7,687 nucleotides of DNA from an uncultured Collinsella sp. (lineage in GTDB: Bacteria; Actinomycetota; Coriobacteriia; Coriobacteriales; Coriobacteriaceae). Of this stretch, positions 5,128 to 7,687 are shown one piece after another. The stretch spans positions 1 through 7,687 of the forward strand of contig CABQNA010000063.1 in the NCBI GenBank assembly GCA_902465425.1. The letters run 5' to 3'. The notes under the pieces are model-generated. The model did not search any database and had not been told where the DNA came from. It was given only the letters and a program-made list of their open reading frames with translations. Each line of letters opens with the position of its first letter. The first letter of the stretch is position 1. The translations under genes and the position numbers were made by a program.

Positions 5128-6480
5128 ATGGCATTCAACGACTTGATCGCCCAGAAAATAAAGGACTTTGAACAGCAGGGGGTTCCGCAGGTCTTTGAGC
5201 GAGACCTTGATCTGGGAAACCCACAGGAGCCAAAGCGCGACAACATCGTAAATGTGGTTGTGGGGGCCCGCCGTTGTGGAAAGACGTATCGCCTGTATCA
5301 GGAGATGCAGCGGCTTCAGGGCCGGGGCGTCGAGCTTGACCGGATGCTTTACTTTAATTTTGAGGACGAGCGCTTGCGCCCGTATGAGCCATCGCTGCTG
5401 GCGGACGTGCTTGACACGTTCTATGCGCTGCATCCTGCTGCTCGAACCGAGGGCGCTTACATTTTCTTTGACGAGATCCAGGAAATTCCCGAATGGGGTG
5501 CGTTTCTGCGGCGTGTAGTCGATACGGAGAAAGCGACCGTCTATGTGACGGGATCCTCTTCTAAGATGCTGTCCTCAGAACTTAAGAGCGAGTTCAGGGG
5601 TCGTTCTCTTATACGAGAGCTTTTTCCGTTGAGTTTTTCGGAATACGTTCGATATAAGACGGGGAGCGTTTTCGAGCCAGATGCGACCTTTTCCCCAAGC
5701 GATGCAGCGCTGCTTCGACATCATCTGATCGGATATCTTGAACGAGGGGGATTCATCGCGACACTTGAGCAGACGCCCGCAGACGCGATTCAGCTGCTAC
5801 AGGAATATGCTTCGCGAACGGTCGCCATGGACGTCGTTGAACGTTACGACGTCAAGAACCCTCGTCTGGCATCTCTGTTCCTGACGCGGTGTATGGCATC
5901 TTCGGGACGAGAGCTGTCGGTGAACAAAGTGTACAACGAGTTCAAGAGCAGGCAGATACCCGTCAGTCGTAATTCGCTCAGCGACTTACTTGAGTATTAT
6001 GAGGATGCCTACCTGCTGTTCTCCGTGCCGGAGTTCACGCGTTCACTGGCAAATAACATGCGGTCTGCGTCTAAGGTCTACGCTGTCGATCCTGCGATGT
6101 TTGGAGCATTCTCTCCCGCATCGGCATTGGACCAGGGCCAGAGGCTCGAGACCGCAGTGTTCAACGCGCTAAGAAGAAGGACTCCCGCGGTGAGGGTCGG
6201 ATCGGTCTGCCGCTTGCTGATCAAAGAGAAGAGCAAAAACCATGAGGTGGACTTTGTGGCTGGGGACGCACTTCTCATGCGGGCTTATAGCCTGATTCAG
6301 GTGAGTGTGGATATGGCAAGTGAGAAAACGCGCGAGCGCGAAATTGCCGCGCTTGATGCCTCGATGGCCCAGTTCGATCTTGGCGAGTCGGCAATCGTTA
6401 CCATGGATGAGCAGGCCGATATTCCATGCGAGCACGGTGTGGTACACGTTGTTCCCGCATGGAAGTGGCTCCTTGCCTAA
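5128..6480 (+). CDS. AAA ATPase with DUF4143 domain (COG1373 type)
   Basis: A 450-residue protein with the layout of the AAA_14 plus DUF4143 family, whose cellular role is not established. Residues about 38-165 form the ATPase: Walker A GARRCGKT (46-53), Walker B YIFFDEIQ (111-118), sensor-1 TGSSS (141-145) and an Arg-finger-like FRGRS (156-160). These are followed by the family-typical FPLSFSEY (166-173). Residues about 247-302 look like a winged helix (RELSVNKVYNEF, then VSRNSLSDLLEYYEDAYLLF). The C-terminal domain (about 312-450) has HEVDFV (372-377) and LIQVSVD (389-395), corresponding to the PD-(D/E)XK-like core, with Gln/Ser where an active nuclease would have Glu/Lys. No signal peptide or membrane segment, so cytosolic. 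The ATG at 5128 has GGAG only 4 nt upstream (5120-5123). Third codon positions are visibly less GC-biased than in clpB, compatible with horizontal transfer. It is a single gene with its own promoter, probably autoregulated (inference). Confidence 0.92.
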   Translation: MAFNDLIAQKIKDFEQQGVPQVFERDLDLGNPQEPKRDNIVNVVVGARRCGKTYRLYQEMQRLQGRGVELDRMLYFNFEDERLRPYEPSLLADVLDTFYALHPAARTEGAYIFFDEIQEIPEWGAFLRRVVDTEKATVYVTGSSSKMLSSELKSEFRGRSLIRELFPLSFSEYVRYKTGSVFEPDATFSPSDAALLRHHLIGYLERGGFIATLEQTPADAIQLLQEYASRTVAMDVVERYDVKNPRLASLFLTRCMASSGRELSVNKVYNEFKSRQIPVSRNSLSDLLEYYEDAYLLFSVPEFTRSLANNMRSASKVYAVDPAMFGAFSPASALDQGQRLETAVFNALRRRTPAVRVGSVCRLLIKEKSKNHEVDFVAGDALLMRAYSLIQVSVDMASEKTREREIAALDASMAQFDLGESAIVTMDEQADIPCEHGVVHVVPAWKWLLA

Positions 6481-6496
6481 CCATCTACGGATCTGT

Positions 6497-6520
6497 GGGG
6501 CCAGGACCTCCTGGCCCCTT
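6497..6520 (+). terminator. Hairpin terminator after the ATPase gene
   Basis: A perfect 9-bp stem GGGGCCAGG (6497-6505)/CCTGGCCCC (6510-6518) with loop ACCT, followed only by TTCAT. It starts 16 nt after the ATPase stop and lies between convergent genes, so it may act for both strands. The T-tail is weak on the plus strand and absent on the minus strand. Confidence 0.6.
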
Positions 6521-6553
6521 CATCACGGTTGGGGAGCACCATGATGCGCCCGG

Positions 6554-7687
6554 CTAGTCCTGGGCCTTGATGCTCGGCAGGAGAATCTGGGCGAGGTAGT
6601 CGGTCTCGAGTTTGGTCGCGGCGTCTGCCTTGCCGTCTTTACCGACCAGGTCGTTTTTGATCTGGCTGTATGTGTAGCGGTTGCCGGTCGTGAGCTCGAC
6701 AAGCTCAATCGCCGTATCCATGGGGTAGGTCGACACGGGGTTCTGCGTGCGTCCATTAACGGTTTGCGGAATCACGTACGGATAGACAGGACCGCTCGCA
6801 TAGACGGTGTAGCCGTTGCCCAGGCTGACCGTGCCTAAAACAGTATCGCCGTCGTCGGGGGTAAAGGTCTCGCCGTCGCGCACCGCGACGAGCGTCACGA
6901 GCGGTGTGTTGGTGTCGCCGTCCAGATAAATGCACATCGTACTGCCGTTTTGCCAGGTTGCGACCTTGCCATACCACTCAACCGGAATATCGAGCTGATA
7001 CAGGTTCGTCGCCTTGTGTCGAGCGTCGGCATCGCGGGCGGACTGTGCCTCGCTTGCGCTTACGGCGTTGGCGGCGGCATCGCGGCGTGTAATTGCCGCC
7101 TGCTGGAGTATCTTTGCCGCGGCGGCAGAGCTCGCGCCGCCTTCCTCGGCATACTTGGCGGCGGCATCGATCTGGTCGTCAGTCACCGTGTCGGCCGAAG
7201 GCACCTTGAGCTTAAAGGTGGCCTGGGCACTCAAATCCTGCCCATCGCTCTTAACGGTGACCTGTGCCTTGGCGGTCGGGACAGTGTAGATGGTGCCGTC
7301 TTCCGCGATGGGGGATCCAGCAATGGAGAGCGTATAATCGCCGGGCAGCAGCTTAATGCCGCGACCATGCTCGTCAACGTAGAGCGTTTCGCTCACGGAA
7401 GAACCGTCGGAATCCTGCCCGCTCACCTGTACGGGAATCTTGGAGCCAGTTGAGCAGTCGAGGCCCGCGGCATGCACGCCAATCTGCACCGACATCATCG
7501 TGTGTGCACTGGCGGCGACAGCGGCAGCCTGCTCTTGCTGATATCCGTTCCAGGCAGCATAGCCTGCGCCGCCGGCGACGAGCGCGACGGCCACAACGCC
7601 GGCAACCATCAGGTTGCGGCGCTTGGGCGGCATCTTACGATGACGAACCTCGGCTTCGCGTGCCGAAGGGACGGACGGTAGGGGAAT
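6554..7687 (-). CDS. Modular membrane-anchored exported protein, N-terminus beyond window (partial)
   Basis: No recognised family. The frame ends at the TAG at 6556-6554 and stays open to the right edge. The first in-window ATG (7633) has no Shine-Dalgarno, and the 18 codons before it (IPLPSVPSAREAEVRHRK) read as ordinary coding sequence, so the true start is probably outside. Numbering from Met-7633 (359 residues to the stop): a basic PPKRR then a membrane segment (about 8-28), placing a cytosolic N-terminus inside and the rest outside. A beta-rich domain (about 46-128) with PGDYTLSIAGSP resembles Ig-like or carboxypeptidase-regulatory-like folds. An Ala-rich helical stretch (about 150-207), probably coiled. 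A second beta-rich domain (about 210-325) beginning NLYQLDIPVEWYGKV. A charged C-terminal end. Cysteines at 60 and 234 lie in different domains. The layout suggests an envelope sensor or surface protein, but no function is assigned. It is convergent with the ATPase gene. Confidence 0.85.
   Translation of the reverse strand: MPLPSVPSAREAEVRHRKMPPKRRNLMVAGVVAVALVAGGAGYAAWNGYQQEQAAAVAASAHTMMSVQIGVHAAGLDCSTGSKIPVQVSGQDSDGSSVSETLYVDEHGRGIKLLPGDYTLSIAGSPIAEDGTIYTVPTAKAQVTVKSDGQDLSAQATFKLKVPSADTVTDDQIDAAAKYAEEGGASSAAAAKILQQAAITRRDAAANAVSASEAQSARDADARHKATNLYQLDIPVEWYGKVATWQNGSTMCIYLDGDTNTPLVTLVAVRDGETFTPDDGDTVLGTVSLGNGYTVYASGPVYPYVIPQTVNGRTQNPVSTYPMDTAIELVELTTGNRYTYSQIKNDLVGKDGKADAATKLETDYLAQILLPSIKAQD

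Noticed and set aside
5101..5433. A minus-strand ORF of 110 codons opposite the start of the ATPase gene
   Set aside because: It lies antisense to the conserved Walker A region and shows no RBS or domain; it is a shadow of the ATPase frame.
1..7687. CRISPR array, tRNA/rRNA gene, intact transposase or toxin-antitoxin pair
   Set aside because: No regularly spaced direct repeats, no cloverleaf or rRNA motifs, and no DDE/Y1 transposase or toxin motifs were seen. The three hairpin repeats are about 800 bp apart and are not array-like.

Overview
The window looks like chromosomal DNA from a GC-rich, low-complexity-intergenic actinobacterium. The best guess is a gut Coriobacteriia of the Collinsella type. 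This rests on codon use (clpB is dominated by C/G-ending codons), good Shine-Dalgarno sites, short hairpin repeats between genes, and several lineage-type membrane-anchored proteins of unknown function. The taxon is an inference from style, not from a marker gene.

Layout. (1) Positions 1-1701 hold two divergently transcribed genes of unknown function (89-751 minus, 947-1657 plus). Each encodes an N-terminally anchored protein with a Cys-containing exported domain. A 33-37 nt perfect hairpin repeat sits in all three gaps around them (1-33, 862-896, 1665-1701). The left copy carries a compensatory stem change. (2) 1702-4547 is clpB, the only gene here with a certain function. It has an AT-rich upstream region, a short leader hairpin and a textbook rho-independent terminator. 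(3) 4600-4794 encodes a 64-residue Pro/Ala/Lys then acidic protein of unknown function. (4) 4795-5127 is a gene-poor, repeat-rich gap. It contains a 67-nt inverted-repeat element, a 12-bp tandem duplication and a 62-bp near-perfect inverted repeat centred on a consensus -10 box. (5) 5128-6480 encodes an AAA ATPase of the AAA_14/DUF4143 (COG1373) type, with a winged-helix-like middle and a PD-(D/E)XK-like C-terminal domain. (6) 6554 to the right edge, minus strand, encodes a modular membrane-anchored exported protein. Its reading frame stays open past the window end, so it is probably partial.

How the genes fit together. clpB is a stand-alone, separately terminated chaperone gene. The other genes do not form an obvious pathway. 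The most interesting local design is the ATPase promoter: a large symmetric element straddles the -10 box and ends at the ribosome binding site, upstream of a protein with its own DNA-binding-like domain. That suggests autoregulation. The same symmetric element also offers a plausible promoter on the minus strand, which points toward a terminator-like structure with no assigned gene.
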